DNA from: Microbacterium sufflavum
GTDB taxonomy: Bacteria > Actinomycetota > Actinomycetes > Actinomycetales > Microbacteriaceae
Assembly: GCF_023091155.1 (NCBI RefSeq)
Contig: NZ_JAHWXK010000002.1
Span: forward strand, 124,001 to 188,000
Reading direction: 5' to 3'
DNA: 64,000 nucleotides
Part shown: positions 63,572-64,000 of the stretch, one piece after another
Numbering within the stretch: position 1 is the first letter of the stretch
How the letters are laid out: each line of letters opens with the position of its first letter
The notes under the pieces: generated by a model
The model's input: the letters and a program-made list of their open reading frames with translations, nothing else
Database searches by the model: none
What the model was told of the DNA's origin: nothing
Made by a program: the position numbers and the translations under genes

Positions 63572-64000
63572 ATGACCGACCCGACCCCCCAGGCGCGCCT
63601 GGAGCGCGCGAAGGAGGCCTCCCGCGCCACGGCCGGCCTCACCAGCGACGACAAGGCGCGCGCTCTCGAGGCGATCGCCCTGGCTCTGGAGGAGAACGCG
63701 CCGCGGATCATCGAGGCGAACGGGCGCGACATCGCCCGCGGCCGCGAGGACGGCATCGGCGACTCGCTGATCGATCGCCTGCGGCTCGACGAGCGCCGGG
63801 TCTCCGCGCTGGCCGCGGCGGTGCGCGAGGTGGCGGCGCTGCCCGACCCGGTCGGTCGCGTGGTCGGCGGTCACCGCATGCCCAACGGTGTCGCGCTGGA
63901 GCAGGTGCGGGTGCCGTTCGGCGTGGTCGGTGCGATCTACGAGGCCCGGCCGAACGTGACGGTCGACATCGCCGCCCTCGCCCTGCGGTCCGGCAACGCC
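63572..64000 (+). CDS. proA: Gamma-glutamyl phosphate reductase, N-terminal part (3' end outside the window)
   Basis: This is the second enzyme of proline synthesis. The visible 143 codons contain the start of the ALDH-like fold and the family motif GVVGAIYEARPNVTVDIAAL, followed by LRSGNA at the edge. No stop occurs before base 64000. It is in one operon with proB. Confidence 0.95.
   Translation, partial: MTDPTPQARLERAKEASRATAGLTSDDKARALEAIALALEENAPRIIEANGRDIARGREDGIGDSLIDRLRLDERRVSALAAAVREVAALPDPVGRVVGGHRMPNGVALEQVRVPFGVVGAIYEARPNVTVDIAALALRSGNA

Overview
The window is 64 kb of high-GC (about 70%) chromosomal DNA from an actinobacterium, most likely Microbacteriaceae and probably Microbacterium or a close relative. 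That placement is an inference from gene content and order: rapZ-whiA, RbpA, clpP1-clpP2 and clpX, an ileS with an ultrashort translational T-box, and the string ileS-folC-DUF4233-ndk-VKOR-rne-DUF4031-rplU-rpmA-obgE-proB-proA. I see no insertion sequence, integrase, phage gene, CRISPR array or rRNA. There are two tRNA genes. Both edges cut a gene: rapZ on the left and proA on the right.

1-28 kb is mostly core. It runs rapZ (partial), whiA, a Mn/Fe superoxide dismutase, the glycolytic run gap-pgk-tpiA, secG overlapping rbpA, a membrane-anchored HEVGH putative metalloprotease, a GNAT, tRNA-Gly, tRNA-Pro, tig, a TPR protein, and clpP1-clpP2. A deoxyribose operon follows (SorC-type regulator, deoC, an aldehyde dehydrogenase and an internally deleted aldehyde dehydrogenase partner), then clpX, a NUDIX hydrolase, a GyrI-like protein, an M3 peptidase, a LysR regulator divergent from tdh-kbl (threonine breakdown), an ArsR-type regulator behind a four-half-site operator, and valS.

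28-50.7 kb is the most interesting part. Nearly every gene in it suits scavenging of peptides and amino acids that contain D-residues, such as peptidoglycan debris. The leftward operon encodes a peptide ABC importer (binding protein, two permeases, double ATPase), an S66 LD-carboxypeptidase and two SxxK/SDN/KTG serine hydrolases. A P1-family (DmpA-like) aminopeptidase lies beside it. In the centre, an M20 hydrolase is divergent from a rightward operon encoding a GNAT of the NSAR-linked type, a SIS protein, an N-succinylamino acid racemase, a class IV PLP aminotransferase, an M19 dipeptidase, a class I glutamine amidotransferase and a class C-type serine hydrolase. A second complete peptide ABC importer follows. 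GNAT + racemase + M20 are the three enzymes of the known D- to L-amino acid conversion through N-succinyl intermediates. Five copies of a CGTATC element occur only in the two non-coding gaps around the M20 gene and look like a shared operator, yet no ordinary HTH regulator is present in the cluster.

50.7-64 kb returns to core genes: T-box and ileS, folC, a small membrane protein, ndk, a 20-bp-stem bidirectional terminator, a VKOR-type oxidoreductase, rne with low-complexity ends, a DUF4031 protein convergent with and overlapping rne, the rplU-rpmA operon with a leader, obgE, a proB without a PUA domain, and the start of proA.

Many adjacent genes overlap by ATGA, GTGA or TGATG, which suggests translational coupling. 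Several promoters place the predicted transcription start at or next to the start codon, which suggests leaderless mRNAs.
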